Origin: Saccharomycodes ludwigii
Lineage: Eukaryota > Ascomycota > Saccharomycetes > Saccharomycodales > Saccharomycodaceae
DNA length: 64,000 nucleotides
Direction: 5' to 3'
Assembly: GCF_020623625.1 (NCBI RefSeq)
Contig: NC_060202.1
Coordinates: 62,001 to 126,000, forward strand
Below the pieces are notes generated by a model. That model ran no database searches and had not been told where the DNA came from. It saw only the letters and a list, made by a program, of their open reading frames with translations. Below, piece by piece: positions 9,896 through 21,041 of the stretch (position 1 is the stretch's first letter; each line of letters starts with the position of its first letter). The position numbers were made by a program, and so were the translations under genes.

Positions 9896-10318
9896 TTTTT
9901 ATAGGTTATTTCTTTACTCCGAGTTTAGCTGTAGCATTAATATTTAGCTAGTACCTTTTTTTTTTTTTTATTTTTTTTTTTTTTTTTTTAGCTCATTTTT
10001 GATATTTTGATTTTTTTTTTGTATTTTTTAGAAATGAATGCTATAGTCTTTTTTTTTATTTTTACATACAAATACAATCTTATATAACAAATCATCAAGA
10101 ATATATCACATAGTTATGCATATAGAACGCACCAACTATTTAAGTATTAAACAAAAAAACCATTCAAACAAACTAAATAAATCTAGTAATTAAATGTTTT
10201 TTTTTTAATTAATTGATAGAATATTTAGTTACATATATGCACAGTCTAAAAATATATATATATAATATTTACAGGAGTTTTTTTTTTTTATTTTTTTTTT
10301 TTTAAAAATATATTATAC
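9851..10318. other. HAP2 upstream region
   Basis: This 468-bp spacer lies between the MTO1 3' end and HAP2. It has a 34-T run at 9861-9894, further T tracts at 9957-9989, one CTCGGA core on the minus strand at 9918-9923, and T-rich 3' sequence next to MTO1. No gene is seen. Confidence 0.7.
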
Positions 10319-12361
10319 TTATTGAGCTGATTTTATTTCAGATTGCATAGACCTCACTATTCTATAAAGTTCAAAAATGGATGCTGGCGTTATTCCTTGA
10401 ATCCTTCTTGCTTGACCAATTGTTACAGGTTTGATTTTATTTAATAGTGATTTGCATTCAGAACTTATTGATGGTAGCTGATTATAGTCATAGTTTTTTG
10501 GTAGTAGCATAGATTCGTCAGCTTGAAATGCTTTAATATATTGAGCTTGCTTCCGAATATATGGCTCATATTTACCAGTTACATTAATTTTTAAAGCCAA
10601 ATGTTTTGGTATTTCATTTATATTAATATTCAATTCAGGCACAGCTTTAGCCAGGATTTCCAATGTGACACCGTTGAGTCTAAACATATTCCAAGCTGAT
10701 TTATTAGAACTGCTGTCTGCTAAAAAAAAATCTGTTAAACATGCATTCCATTTAGGAGTAGTTTGAACAAAGTTTTTCAATTTTTCAATTGATGAATCAA
10801 ATATATATTTATCTTGCAAATACTTGGTCCATCTTTCATCTAGAACTGCACCAACATCACGTCCCAGTTCTGTTAATCTTATATCTGCATTGTCAGCTCT
10901 GACGGTCACCCTAAACTCGCTTCTTGAAGTGAACATTCTATATGGTTCTTCAACACCCTTAGTGATCAAATCATCTATCAAAACCCCGATATATCCATCA
11001 GACCTCCCTATTTTCAACGACTTATTATCGCCTCTTGCCGCTAGCCCAGCATTAATACCAGCGATACAACCTTGCGCACAAGCTTCTTCATAGCCAGTCG
11101 TACCATTAATTTGACCGGCCAAAAAAAGACCTTTGACTTTTTTAGTTTCTAATGTTTGTGTTAAGGAGCGTGGGTCAACATAATCATACTCAACACCGTA
11201 AGCCGGTTGGATAATTTCAACATTTTCTAGACCTGGAATCATTCTCATCATTTTCAGCTGCACATCTTCAGGCATTGAATTAGAAATACCATTTGGATAA
11301 ACGACATTTGTGTCCAAGCCTTCTGGTTCTAACCAGATTTTATGTGACTCTTTATCAGCAAATCTAGTGATTTTAGCTTCCAAGGACGGGCAGTAACGTG
11401 GACCCTTGACAGTTTCCTTAATAATGTGAATGGATTTATCCAAATTGCTACGCAAATAATCGTGCAATTCCTTTGTTGTACGGGTACCATAACAAACAAT
11501 TTGGTCTTTAATGGCCACTTGTTCATTTAAAAAGCTCATTGGATGTGGTGGGTCGTCTCCATGTTGCTTTTCTAAAATGGAAAAGTTTATGGTATTACCA
11601 TCAAGTCGTGCAGGGGTACCCGTTTTCAACCTGCCTAATTGGAATCCAGCATCTTTTAAAGTCTTGGATATACCATAAGTTGGGCCTTCCCCGATTCTTC
11701 CAGCTGGATAGCTTTCCATGCCAATATGAATTTCCCCACCTAAAAATGTTCCCGTTGTAATAACCACTTGCGAACACTTTAATACTTTATTCGAGTCTTC
11801 TAAAATAACACCACAAACTTTGTTAACTTTTGGATCTATAATAATATCATGAACTTTACCCTCTATTATATGCAAGTTATTACCATAATTTAGCACTTTC
11901 TTTTGCATTTCTTTCAAATAAAGCTTTCTATCAATTTGTGCTCTGGGACCCCAAACAGCTGGTCCGCCTTTTTTCTTATTTAACATTTTAAATTGAATGC
12001 CAGCCAAATCAGTCACCTTTGAAGCTATTCCATCCAAGGCATCTACCTCTCTTAACAAAGTACCCTTGCCCACACCACCCATAGATGGATTACAAGAACA
12101 AGTACCGATTTTGTCGATATATGGAGTAATCAAGGTAGTTCTTGTATTGGTTTTAGATAAAACTCTAGCTGAACCAGTACTGGCTTCAATACCAGCATGT
12201 CCAGCTCCAATAACAATGACACCATGATCTGTAGTAGAGCTTTTCAAAGCGTTAGCTAAATCGGCATTTAGTGAAATGTTTCTTTTGGATATTATTATTG
12301 AGGGATTATTGGATACAAACCATCTGGGTAATGGTAGAAGATTATTTTTATATTTTAACAT
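10319..12361 (-). CDS. MTO1: Mitochondrial tRNA modification enzyme Mto1 (GidA/MnmG family)
   Basis: The 680-residue protein (S. cerevisiae 669) has a basic presequence of about 30 residues, then the FAD dinucleotide-binding motif [14 protein letters not shown] (about 49-61). The GidA signature [14 protein letters not shown] is near 132-145 and [16 protein letters not shown] near 415-430. With Mss1 it makes the cmnm5 group on wobble uridines of mitochondrial tRNAs. The presequence supports mitochondrial import. It lies between HAP2 and ADE5,7 as in S. cerevisiae. Confidence 0.97.
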   Translation of the reverse strand: MLKYKNNLLPLPRWFVSNNPSIIISKRNISLNADLANALKSSTTDHGVIVIGAGHAGIEASTGSARVLSKTNTRTTLITPYIDKIGTCSCNPSMGGVGKGTLLREVDALDGIASKVTDLAGIQFKMLNKKKGGPAVWGPRAQIDRKLYLKEMQKKVLNYGNNLHIIEGKVHDIIIDPKVNKVCGVILEDSNKVLKCSQVVITTGTFLGGEIHIGMESYPAGRIGEGPTYGISKTLKDAGFQLGRLKTGTPARLDGNTINFSILEKQHGDDPPHPMSFLNEQVAIKDQIVCYGTRTTKELHDYLRSNLDKSIHIIKETVKGPRYCPSLEAKITRFADKESHKIWLEPEGLDTNVVYPNGISNSMPEDVQLKMMRMIPGLENVEIIQPAYGVEYDYVDPRSLTQTLETKKVKGLFLAGQINGTTGYEEACAQGCIAGINAGLAARGDNKSLKIGRSDGYIGVLIDDLITKGVEEPYRMFTSRSEFRVTVRADNADIRLTELGRDVGAVLDERWTKYLQDKYIFDSSIEKLKNFVQTTPKWNACLTDFFLADSSSNKSAWNMFRLNGVTLEILAKAVPELNININEIPKHLALKINVTGKYEPYIRKQAQYIKAFQADESMLLPKNYDYNQLPSISSECKSLLNKIKPVTIGQARRIQGITPASIFELYRIVRSMQSEIKSAQ

Positions 12362-13269
12362 TTTGTATATTTGTTTTTATATGTCTATGGTTTTAAAAGA
12401 TGTATAATAACATAGTGGTAAATATTTACAAGTTGAAATAAATTTCGATTCTATTTTTGATAGGCTTTAAAAAAAAAAGAAAAGAAAAGAAATATTTGAG
12501 ATTCAGTTTTCGGTAAAGCGGATAAGTGACATGCGGACATGATATATATATATATATATATATATAAAATTGACTTCTTTTTTAAAGAATGGTAGCCTCG
12601 TGCTACTTACCCAGCTTTGACTTCTCTTTAAAATTGGATCTAATATTTTTTTTTTTAAAAATGTGCGATGTAATTAATTAAAGTCACGTTTATTTTAAAA
12701 CAAAGAGAATATATTAATTATCTGTCTCTTTTTTTATTTATTTTGTTTGTTTATGAAAATGAATGGAAATACAATGAAAAGAATCTGGTTATATTCCTAT
12801 TTTAACCCATCTCAAGTATTATTGCATTCAAATCTTTGAAGAAATAATGTTTGGTACAACTGATTAAATTAATGATGATCTTTGTCTTGTTTGAGTAAAA
12901 GTTAATACTTTTATTTATTTCTTTAACAACAATTATAAAATTGAATGGGAAAGATGTTAACCTCTTTTCACTTTCATTTTCTTTGTTTCTTTTTTTTTTT
13001 TTCTCTCTTTTTTTTTATAATTTTTTTTTTTTTTTTTTTTTTCAAATTGTATATATAAATAAATGTTGGGTTACTCTTGCATTTCTTTTTTTTTTTTAAA
13101 AATCTTTTTTTCCCATCACTTTCATTTTTTGATTAATTTGGTTAATGTTGCTCGAAAGTTTAGTCTTTTTGATCTTACAACAGACCAAAAAAAAAAAAAA
13201 AAAAAGGTGTGAATAAAAAAACAAAGAGAAATAAAAACTCAATAGTACTTACTAAATAAGATAATAATT
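12362..13269. other. Divergent promoter region, MTO1 / ADE5,7
   Basis: This 908-bp spacer has an AT dinucleotide run at 12542-12566, T tracts at 12992-13042, and an A tract at 13187-13205 close to ADE5,7. I looked for TGACTC (Bas1/Gcn4) and saw only two TGACTT near-matches at about 12570 and 12618, too weak to call. A C-box-like ATGATGA has no matching D box. No gene is seen. Confidence 0.7.
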
Positions 13270-15669
13270 ATGACTTCCAATATATTCAAAACAGACTTGA
13301 ATATTTTAGTTTTAGGTAATGGTGGTAGAGAACATGCTTTGGTTTGGAAGCTAGCGGAATCCGATTCTGTTTCCAAAATATATGTGTGTCCAGGTAATGG
13401 TGGTACTGCATCCATGAAGAACGATAAAATTATAAATGTGCCACAATTAAATCCATCTCCAAACAACTTTTCAAAATTAGCTGATTTTGCACTTGAAAAA
13501 AAAATTGACTTTGTTGTTCCAGGCCCAGAACAGCCTTTAGTTGATGGTATTTTCAAAATTTTCTACAAGATCGGTATTCCAGTGTTTGGTCCAAGTGCTG
13601 AAGCTGCCAGGTTTGAAGGTTCTAAGACATTCTCCAAAGATTTTATGTCTAAACACAACATTCCTACTGCTCGCTATGCAAATTTTACCTCTTATGAAAA
13701 GGCTGCCAAATACTTGGATAGTGTTGATTATAACATAGTTTTGAAAGCAGATGGTATTGCTGGTGGTAAGGGTGTTTTAATTCCGGAAACTAAACAACAA
13801 GCACACAAGGATTTGAAAACCATTATGGTTGAGAAGCAATTTGGTGACGCCGGTGATGCTGTTGTTATCGAAGAATTTTTAGAAGGTGATGAAATCTCTA
13901 TTTTGACTATTTCAGATGGTTACTCGTATTTTAATTTACCAGCTGCTCAGGACCACAAGAGAATTGGTGAAAACGATACTGGTTTAAACACTGGTGGTAT
14001 GGGTGCTTATGCACCAGCTCCTGTTGCTACTCCAAAAATATTGAGGGAGATTAATTCCACAATTATTAAGCCATCTATCGATGGTATGAGAAAAGATGGG
14101 GTTCCATTTGTGGGTGTTTTATTTACCGGTATTATTTTGACCGAAAATGGTCCCAAAGTTTTGGAGTATAATGTTAGATTTGGTGATCCAGAAACCGAAA
14201 CTGTTTTGCCTTTATTGAGTGATTCTACAGATTTAGCCCAAGTTTTCTTGGCTGCTGTTGAGCATAGATTAGATTCTGTTGAAATTAATATCAAGCCAAA
14301 CACTTTTGCCACAACAGTTATTATTGCTGCTGGTGGATATCCGGAAAGCTATAAAAAAGGGGATAAAATAACCATTGGTAAAATACCGGACAACACTTTT
14401 GTTTTCCAAGCTGGGACCAAATTAGACTCCAAGAGCAACGAACTGGTTACTAATGGGGGTAGAGTTATTGCTGTAACCTCGACTGGCTCGACTATTAGAG
14501 AAGCATTGGATACCGTTTATGCCGGTGTTGATCAAATTAATTTTGCCAATAAGTATTTCAGAAGAGACATAGCCCACAAGGCTTTTAAAAATGCAGTCAA
14601 AGAGTCTATTACCTATGCCGCTGCTGGTGTTTCTGTTGATAACGGTAATTTATTGGTTCAAAAGATTAAAGATAAAGTCAAGTCTACCAGAAGACCAGGT
14701 GCTGATTCCGATATTGGCGGGTTTGGCGGTGTTTTTGATTTGAAGGCTGCTGGTTACCAAACGGACGATACGCTCTTAGTTGCTGCCACTGATGGTGTTG
14801 GTACGAAATTAAGAATTGCACAAGAAACTGGCATTCACAATACAGTTGGTATTGATTTGGTTGCAATGAACGTCAATGATTTAGTTGTTCAAGGTGCTGA
14901 GCCATTGTTATTTTTAGATTATTTTGCTACTGGCAGTTTAGATATTAAAGTTGCTTCGGAGTTTGTTTCTGGTGTTGCAGATGGTTGTATTCAAGCCGGC
15001 TGCGCTTTAGTTGGTGGGGAAACTTCTGAAATGCCAGGGATGTATGCACCTGGACATTATGATACTAATGGTACCGCTGTCGGTGCTGTTCACAAAGATA
15101 AGGTTTTGCCACAGATAGACGCTATGTCTGCAGGCGATATTCTACTAGGATTATCCTCTGATGGTGTTCATTCAAACGGGTTTTCCTTAGTTAGAAAGAT
15201 CATTGAACACACTGGTGTGGCATGGAACGAGACATGTCCATGGGATTCATCAAAAACTGTGGGTGAGGCTATTTTGATTCCAACTAGGATTTACGTCAAA
15301 CAGTTATTACCATCTATAAGGGAAGATTTATTATTGGGGTTGGCTCATATTACTGGTGGTGGGTTAGTTGAAAACATACCACGTGCCTTGCCAAAGCATT
15401 TACAAGCCCGTGTTGACATTTCTGCCTGGAAAATACCAGAAGTTTTCAAGTGGTTTGGTAGAGCTGGTAATGTTCCAGTTGATGATATTTTAAAAACATT
15501 TAATATGGGTGTTGGTATGGTTTTAATTGTTAAGAAAGAAAACGTTGAACGTGTTGAACAATTACTAAAAGAAGAAAATGAGATTTTCTACAATATTGGT
15601 TATTTAGTTGAAAAGAAGAATGCAAATGAACCTGGTTGTGTTGTTGAAAATGCTACCAATCTATATTAA
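13270..15669 (+). CDS. ADE5,7: Ade5,7: GAR synthetase / AIR synthetase fusion
   Basis: The 799-residue bifunctional enzyme (S. cerevisiae 802) covers two steps of purine synthesis. Residues 10-430 are glycinamide ribonucleotide synthetase: LGNGGREHALVWKL near 15-28, VVPGPEQPLVDG near 82-93, and ATP-grasp motifs KADGIAGGKGVLIP near 159-172 and EYNVRFGDPETE near 300-311. Residues 450-799 are AIR synthetase: DIGGFGG, DGVGTKLRIA near 520-529 and GGETSEMPGMYAPGHYDTNG near 579-598. Both active sites look whole. The codons are more uniform than in neighbouring genes, fitting good expression. It converges with the first carrier gene. Confidence 0.98.
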   Translation: MTSNIFKTDLNILVLGNGGREHALVWKLAESDSVSKIYVCPGNGGTASMKNDKIINVPQLNPSPNNFSKLADFALEKKIDFVVPGPEQPLVDGIFKIFYKIGIPVFGPSAEAARFEGSKTFSKDFMSKHNIPTARYANFTSYEKAAKYLDSVDYNIVLKADGIAGGKGVLIPETKQQAHKDLKTIMVEKQFGDAGDAVVIEEFLEGDEISILTISDGYSYFNLPAAQDHKRIGENDTGLNTGGMGAYAPAPVATPKILREINSTIIKPSIDGMRKDGVPFVGVLFTGIILTENGPKVLEYNVRFGDPETETVLPLLSDSTDLAQVFLAAVEHRLDSVEINIKPNTFATTVIIAAGGYPESYKKGDKITIGKIPDNTFVFQAGTKLDSKSNELVTNGGRVIAVTSTGSTIREALDTVYAGVDQINFANKYFRRDIAHKAFKNAVKESITYAAAGVSVDNGNLLVQKIKDKVKSTRRPGADSDIGGFGGVFDLKAAGYQTDDTLLVAATDGVGTKLRIAQETGIHNTVGIDLVAMNVNDLVVQGAEPLLFLDYFATGSLDIKVASEFVSGVADGCIQAGCALVGGETSEMPGMYAPGHYDTNGTAVGAVHKDKVLPQIDAMSAGDILLGLSSDGVHSNGFSLVRKIIEHTGVAWNETCPWDSSKTVGEAILIPTRIYVKQLLPSIREDLLLGLAHITGGGLVENIPRALPKHLQARVDISAWKIPEVFKWFGRAGNVPVDDILKTFNMGVGMVLIVKKENVERVEQLLKEENEIFYNIGYLVEKKNANEPGCVVENATNLY

Positions 15670-15820
15670 TTTTTCCGATGATTGTGTGTATAGAGTTGTA
15701 TAATATATAAATTTATGAGTATACCGTACAAAAACCATAAAAAAATAAGTGATATGATTTCCTCTTGCGCGTTTTCTTTTGACAAATAATAAATATATAT
15801 ATTTAATTACTGGTGTTATT

Positions 15821-16807
15821 TTATTGGAAAACGCTGTCATCTAGAGTTAGTATTTTTTCGTAGTATTGATACAATCCAAGCCCAACACCACTATTGATTA
15901 TACCAACCTTTAAAAGCCTTGGAAACCAACCTTTAAAGAAAGCAGAGACACCTTCTTCAGTAATAGTATGACGAAAACAATCTAGGTTCCCAGTATAATA
16001 TCTAGGACCATATCTATTACTTTGTAGTCTGGTTTTGATTAGATCTACTGGTTGTGTGAAAATAACAACTAATGAACATGATGCTACACCTATTAATATG
16101 GATTTCGACCGATCATTTTCTTTATTGAATGCATTTTTCATTGAGGAATAAAATGAAAAATAAATAAAGGCACTGGCCATATTTTTGTACATTGTGGCTA
16201 AGCTGCCTCTAAAATAACCCTTAACACCATCAACTTGCCATATTTCTTTAACTGCTTGAGGGAATGTCATTGAAGGTTTAACTCTGTATTCGTTCCTATA
16301 ATATATGCTGAATCTGTTGGAATAGATATCATAAACCGGGTTTCTATTCAATTTACTAGGCAAAGGCCCTATATTCGTTCTGCCTTGTAATTTTTCTGAT
16401 GTGGTCAAACCATTTCCAACCAGTCTGGATTTTAAATTTTCAAACGGAATAACCCAAACGCTTTCTATGAAACCTAAAAATGCCCCGACTTTGAACATGT
16501 CAAACTTGCTAATTTCACCCGTCTGAGGGTTTTCATATAGATTACAAAAATAATCGTAAGCTCTAAACCTAATAAAAGTTTTGCCTACAATAGCCAGGTT
16601 CAAACTACTCAAACCTTTAAAATAATATTTTATCTTATGACGAGGATTAAATGTTGTATTTCCAAAAGTTAGTTGTTGTCCGATTTTCAAAACTTCAAAA
16701 GGATGCGATAAAGACATAGTTGTTATAGAGGCAAGCATGGAAGATGCTGCTACAATATGAGGAGCATATTTCTTTGATAGTTTGTTTTTGTTGTTAGCAC
16801 TACTCAT
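15821..16807 (-). CDS. Mitochondrial carrier, citrate carrier-like (YFR045W/CTP1 type), copy A
   Basis: The 328-residue protein has the three-repeat solute carrier plan. Carrier motifs are PFEVLK near 37-42, PFENLK near 120-125 and PVDLIK at the third repeat, each followed by a glycine-aromatic element (GYFRG, then AFFKGWFPRLLK). PFE in the first two repeats and the C-terminal KGW-PRL-GG-type segment resemble Ctp1 and YFR045W. It should sit in the mitochondrial inner membrane; the substrate is not certain. The first repeat lacks the usual acidic-Gly partner. YFR045W lies next to DUG1 in S. cerevisiae, and DUG1 is 5 kb away here. It is a tandem partner of copy B. Confidence 0.85.
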   Translation of the reverse strand: MSSANNKNKLSKKYAPHIVAASSMLASITTMSLSHPFEVLKIGQQLTFGNTTFNPRHKIKYYFKGLSSLNLAIVGKTFIRFRAYDYFCNLYENPQTGEISKFDMFKVGAFLGFIESVWVIPFENLKSRLVGNGLTTSEKLQGRTNIGPLPSKLNRNPVYDIYSNRFSIYYRNEYRVKPSMTFPQAVKEIWQVDGVKGYFRGSLATMYKNMASAFIYFSFYSSMKNAFNKENDRSKSILIGVASCSLVVIFTQPVDLIKTRLQSNRYGPRYYTGNLDCFRHTITEEGVSAFFKGWFPRLLKVGIINSGVGLGLYQYYEKILTLDDSVFQ

Positions 16808-17525
16808 GCTTTATTAAAAGAAATGAAGGGAAAAATAACAGAAATTGTGGATAATTGTGTGGCCCGGGATATTGAGTAATGTTCCTTGGTAACTTGAAAG
16901 GAAAAAAAAAAAAAAAAAAAAAAAAAAAGAAAAATTAAAAAGAAAAATTAAAAATAAAAGTTAAAAATAAAAATTCAATGCAATTATTTGTTGAGTGTCT
17001 TCGAGCTGAATGATCTTTTAATTAAGACGATGTTCAATCGTTCAATGGTGGTTCACTATTTTTTTTTTTTTTATATTTTTATTCTGAAAAAAAAAAAAAG
17101 AAAAAAAAAAATAAAGAAAAAAAATTATTTAGATGATTAAAAAAAAAAAAATTGGAAAAAAAAAAAAAAAAAAAAAAAAAAAATAAATAAATAAAAATTG
17201 AATAAAAAAATAAAAGAAAAGATAAGAGATAAAAGAAATTACTTGGAAATAAAATGTTAATTATTGATGGTAATAATAAGAATTGACCAATTATTGTCGT
17301 ATTTATTAACATGATTCTTATTATTACTGTTGTAGTGATAATAATATATATATAACATAGAGATGAAATTTGCCAAATTTTGAATATATTTACTTTTTTT
17401 TTTTTGACCGGGTGCAAATACTTTTTTTTGTTTTGTTTTGTTTAATAACTGATTTGCATTTGATGTATGAGGGTGTTGATAACTGGAATAAAAAAGATAA
17501 AAAAAAATAATACATTTTATTCAAT
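16808..17525. other. Spacer between the two carrier genes
   Basis: This 718-bp region has A runs at about 16902-16928 and 17156-17183 and mixed A/T tracts throughout 17060-17230. It holds the promoter of copy A and the 3' end of copy B. Short open frames here are low-complexity and not credible. No gene is seen. Confidence 0.7.
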
Positions 17526-18578
17526 TCAACTCTTTAATTTCTTCTCTCCATTCATCAAGTTCACTAGATTCTCTACGTATTGATAGATTCCAAAACCAAC
17601 ACCACCATTAACAATCCCTATTTTAAACAACCTGGGACACCACCCTTTATAAAACGACCTGTAGCCTTCTTCTATAAACATACGATAGAAACAATTAACA
17701 CTATTCCTATAATAATGATGAGCGTACTGACTGCTCTGCATTCTTGTTTTAACAACATCAATGGGTTGTGTTAGGCCAACAATTAACGATGATGAAGTTA
17801 AACCCAAGGCAACAGATATGACTTCTGAATTATCTTGATTATACTTATTTTTTAAAAAATTGAAAAATGTAAAACTTAAAGATGCATTCCCCATACTTCT
17901 AATGATTGTTAGACCACTGGCATTGAAAAACCCACGGATCCCATTTTTTTGGGCAATTTCCCTTACTGCTTTATGGAAAGCAATTGAGGGATTTTTTTGA
18001 TAGTATTCATATATCTCGATATGTTTGGGTAAATTTTTTTTATGGAAAGTACGACGCTCGTTATGAATATTACTATTATTAGCATTATTACTACTGGTAT
18101 CTTGTTGTTCACGTTGGGAAAGTAAAAGAGCATTTTCAATCATTCTTGTTTTAATATTTTCAAATGGAACCGACCAGAAGCCCTCAGTGAAAATAGCAGC
18201 AATCCCTGCAATCAATACATCATTTTCCGGATTGTTGAAAAATGGGATCTTGGCACTGTTCTCTAAAGTTCTATAGTTTTGTAGTGATTTTAAAACTTGA
18301 TTGTAAACGCCAAATGTTATCAAATTTCTACCTATAACTGAAATATTCATAGAACTTAATCCAGTGAAATAATATTTAACTTTGTGCAACATATTGAAAG
18401 TTTTAGAACCAAAATTTAGTTGCTGACCAACTTTTAAAAATTCAAACGGTTGGGTAACCGAGGTAGTGAAAATGGAAGAGGCTGTATTACCGAGCAAAAC
18501 AACAGTTGGATTGAATTCTGTTGTTGTACTTGTAATAGCTTTAGTGCCTGTCGTTTGGGGTGTAACATTGTCCTTCAT
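17526..18578 (-). CDS. Mitochondrial carrier, citrate carrier-like (YFR045W/CTP1 type), copy B
   Basis: The 350-residue carrier is a paralog of copy A. Shared features are PFEFLK-GQQL near 45-54, HKVKYYFTGLSSMN near 65-78, PFENIKTRM near 138-146 and PIDVVKTRMQSSQ in the third repeat, ending with the FYKGWCPRLFKIG and GGVGFGIYQ segments. An Asn/Ser/Gln-rich insert after the second repeat (about 154-175) is absent from copy A. Repeat-two glycine elements are degraded (GFFNASG in place of a Lys/Arg-Gly). The duplication looks old, since the proteins have diverged widely outside the motifs. Substrate unknown; inner-membrane tricarboxylate transport is the best guess. Confidence 0.83.
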   Translation of the reverse strand: MKDNVTPQTTGTKAITSTTTEFNPTVVLLGNTASSIFTTSVTQPFEFLKVGQQLNFGSKTFNMLHKVKYYFTGLSSMNISVIGRNLITFGVYNQVLKSLQNYRTLENSAKIPFFNNPENDVLIAGIAAIFTEGFWSVPFENIKTRMIENALLLSQREQQDTSSNNANNSNIHNERRTFHKKNLPKHIEIYEYYQKNPSIAFHKAVREIAQKNGIRGFFNASGLTIIRSMGNASLSFTFFNFLKNKYNQDNSEVISVALGLTSSSLIVGLTQPIDVVKTRMQSSQYAHHYYRNSVNCFYRMFIEEGYRSFYKGWCPRLFKIGIVNGGVGFGIYQYVENLVNLMNGEKKLKS

Positions 18579-18982
18579 TGGCTGTCAACTTATTATACTT
18601 TATTTATTTATGTATTTTATTTCCCTTTCGATGTAACGTGGTTCACTATTTTTAAAAGATATTGTTAAATATGAGTTAGCAAAATCAAATGAATATTTCC
18701 GAGATATAGTAATTAGTGATATATTGAAATGGAAAAAAAAAAAAAAAAAAAAAAAAAAATTACAATAAAAAAGAGATATAAATAGATAACAATGAATAAA
18801 ATTCCTTGTTTTTTTTTTTTCATTTAACATATATATTATAGATCAACTATAGACAAAAACACAATTAAAATATATCAACAAAAAGTAGAAGAATAAATAA
18901 ATAAATCAAAAGGCTCAGCTTCTTTTAAGACATGTTTGAATTGAAAAAAAAATCAAAATAAAATCATACCAGGTAGTACTAT
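18579..18982. other. Carrier B promoter / DAL5 3' spacer
   Basis: This 404-bp spacer has an A run at about 18733-18759, a CTCGGA core on the minus strand at 18698-18703, and TA-rich 3' sequence next to DAL5. No gene is seen. Confidence 0.7.
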
Positions 18983-20689
18983 TCATAAAGCATATCTGAA
19001 ATTAGGGTTTTCAAAATCTGTGAGATCAGCAAATTCTAAATTTTCCACAACAACCTCTTCTGGCCCCCTTTCTGCTGCTAATTTATCTCTTTTCTTGTTT
19101 TCCATAATATTAACCATATACAAAATAGACAAAACCACAGTACCACAAGCGTAACAAACAACCATGGCAACTTTAGCACCTTGATAACCAGGAGCTTGTT
19201 TGGCAATAAAAGTCTGTGGACCAGCGATGTTGGCAGCTGCATAGGACATCAAATTGATTGAAGAAACAGTCCATTTTTTAGTGTAACCCAAAGTGTTGGA
19301 ACTGACACATGATAAAATACAGATAAATGAAACAGGACTTAAACTAATCAAATAAACACCAGCCAAACGTGCTTTTTTATCTTTACTGGCAAAGGCTAAC
19401 ATACACGTAGCAACAATAATAATATTATTAGTGAAAATTGCCCAGACTAATCTATGACCCATCCAACCGTATTTCCATTTGCCATTTTTTTTCAAATTGC
19501 GACGTGCTAGATAAGCACACATTAATCCGAATAACGGACAACCACCAAATTCCACTGCACCACCAATCATATTCATTAATAAACTTTGTTTGGAAGTATA
19601 TCCAAAATCACCAGTTAACAAAATAGAACTGAAATTTGTAATACCACCATTAGGAATATTGGAGCAAACAGAAAACAGAAAATATAACCATGTTCTTATA
19701 TCTTTAAAGGCTTCAATAATTTGTGATTTTTTAATATGATGATTACCATAACCTTGCTGATTGGATTTGATTCTGTTGACAACCATCAATTTTTCACGTT
19801 CATTTAAGAACCAGGCCTTAGCAGGGCTATCTGGAATATGGAAAAACATTAAAACCGAGGTGAAAATAGTCATCATACCTGTAACAACAAATAAAACTTT
19901 CCAGGCTTTAATGCTATAGGAATCTTTATGAATATACAAACCGTATGAGATGGAACTACTTAAAATGGTACCCAAGCCATTACAACCAAACCACAAGCAA
20001 ACTCTACTGAACTGTTCTTCCTTTTTCCAATACTGACACATTATAATAGTAAATGATGGGGTTATAGCACTTTCCATGAATCCTAGTAAGCACCTCAAAA
20101 AGATAAAGCCAGGATAATTAATAGATGGTGCAGCATGACAAGCTAAAACCATACCCCAAAGACAAATAACGACAGAAACAGTTTTCATAAACCAAGGTGA
20201 TTTTTGTAGTAGTGGTGGCAAGACGAATAACCCACCCAAATAACCAAAGTAAAAGGCAGATCCAACCCAAGAATATTCTGTACCATGCATTTTCAAATCT
20301 GTCCTTAGACCCATGATAGCGGCAGTACCATTGGTAACTTTGTCCATAAACTGAATAGCGTATAATAGACACATCAATGGAAACATATACAAGTCAATTT
20401 TCCTCAACAACTTCCGATCTTCTTCTGGAGTCACCTGTAAATCCTCAGCTTCTAAAGCTAGTCTCATAGCATCATCTACATCACCCGTAACAACAACTTC
20501 CTTGCCATGTGGAGATAATATTGTGGCAATTGGATTAGGATCACCAATTTCACCCTGTGTGATTGAAACTATATGTTGAACTTTTTCATCTTTGATAACA
20601 TCACCACTAAGATGTTTGTTATCACTATTTGAAATGGTATCAGACGATACTGTGTCTAGGGCATTATGGATATTACTATTTTTCTCCAT
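18983..20689 (-). CDS. DAL5: Allantoate / ureidosuccinate permease Dal5 (MFS)
   Basis: The 568-residue MFS anion:cation symporter has twelve predicted membrane helices after a 95-residue cytosolic N-terminus. Strong family marks are TPEEDRKLLRKIDLYMFPLM near 91-110, QFMDKV, MGLRTDLKMHGTEYSWVGSA near 126-145, EKLMVVNRIKSNQQGYGNH in the central loop, and the C-terminal LEFADLTDFENPNFRY, which closely matches S. cerevisiae Dal5 (543 aa). Dal5 imports allantoate, ureidosuccinate and some dipeptides when good nitrogen is scarce. It is the one recognised gene not expected in the ancestral order between the YFR045W-like genes and DUG1. Three GATAAG cores lie upstream. Confidence 0.93.
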   Translation of the reverse strand: MEKNSNIHNALDTVSSDTISNSDNKHLSGDVIKDEKVQHIVSITQGEIGDPNPIATILSPHGKEVVVTGDVDDAMRLALEAEDLQVTPEEDRKLLRKIDLYMFPLMCLLYAIQFMDKVTNGTAAIMGLRTDLKMHGTEYSWVGSAFYFGYLGGLFVLPPLLQKSPWFMKTVSVVICLWGMVLACHAAPSINYPGFIFLRCLLGFMESAITPSFTIIMCQYWKKEEQFSRVCLWFGCNGLGTILSSSISYGLYIHKDSYSIKAWKVLFVVTGMMTIFTSVLMFFHIPDSPAKAWFLNEREKLMVVNRIKSNQQGYGNHHIKKSQIIEAFKDIRTWLYFLFSVCSNIPNGGITNFSSILLTGDFGYTSKQSLLMNMIGGAVEFGGCPLFGLMCAYLARRNLKKNGKWKYGWMGHRLVWAIFTNNIIIVATCMLAFASKDKKARLAGVYLISLSPVSFICILSCVSSNTLGYTKKWTVSSINLMSYAAANIAGPQTFIAKQAPGYQGAKVAMVVCYACGTVVLSILYMVNIMENKKRDKLAAERGPEEVVVENLEFADLTDFENPNFRYAL

Positions 20690-20953
20690 TATTTTGTTGG
20701 ATCAATGTTATGATTTTCTCTTTTTTGGTTTTTTCTTTTTTTTTTTTTTTAAAAAAACATTGTTGTTATATAGAGTAATGCATCAGGGTGAAGAAAAGAG
20801 AATTGGGATAACAAAAAAAAAAAAAAAAAAACAAAATGAATAAATTTATTTGTATATATGTTAATATATATAAAAGTCTTTTTATTTTTCGAGTGTTATC
20901 AGTTTCATATTTTAATTAGTTAAAATCGATGGTTTCTTCTTCAATATCTTTTT

Positions 20954-20995
20954 TTTAGATTTAGATTTAGATTTAGATTTAGATTTAGATTTAGA
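20954..20995. repeat. (TTTAGA)7 hexanucleotide microsatellite
   Basis: Seven perfect 6-bp units lie about 265 bp upstream of the DAL5 start. The unit differs from known telomere repeats of this group. Confidence 0.92.
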
Positions 20996-21041
20996 TTTTA
21001 ATCTTGATAATTACAAAACGATTTCAATCTTTATCTAGTCG

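Noticed and set aside
12567-12623. TGACTT words as Bas1/Gcn4 sites for ADE5,7
   Set aside because: The consensus is TGACTC; the change falls in the core and the words are common in AT-rich DNA.
12859-12960. Possible C/D snoRNA (ATGATGA C box at 12872-12878)
   Set aside because: No CTGA D box follows within a usual distance and no terminal stem is seen.
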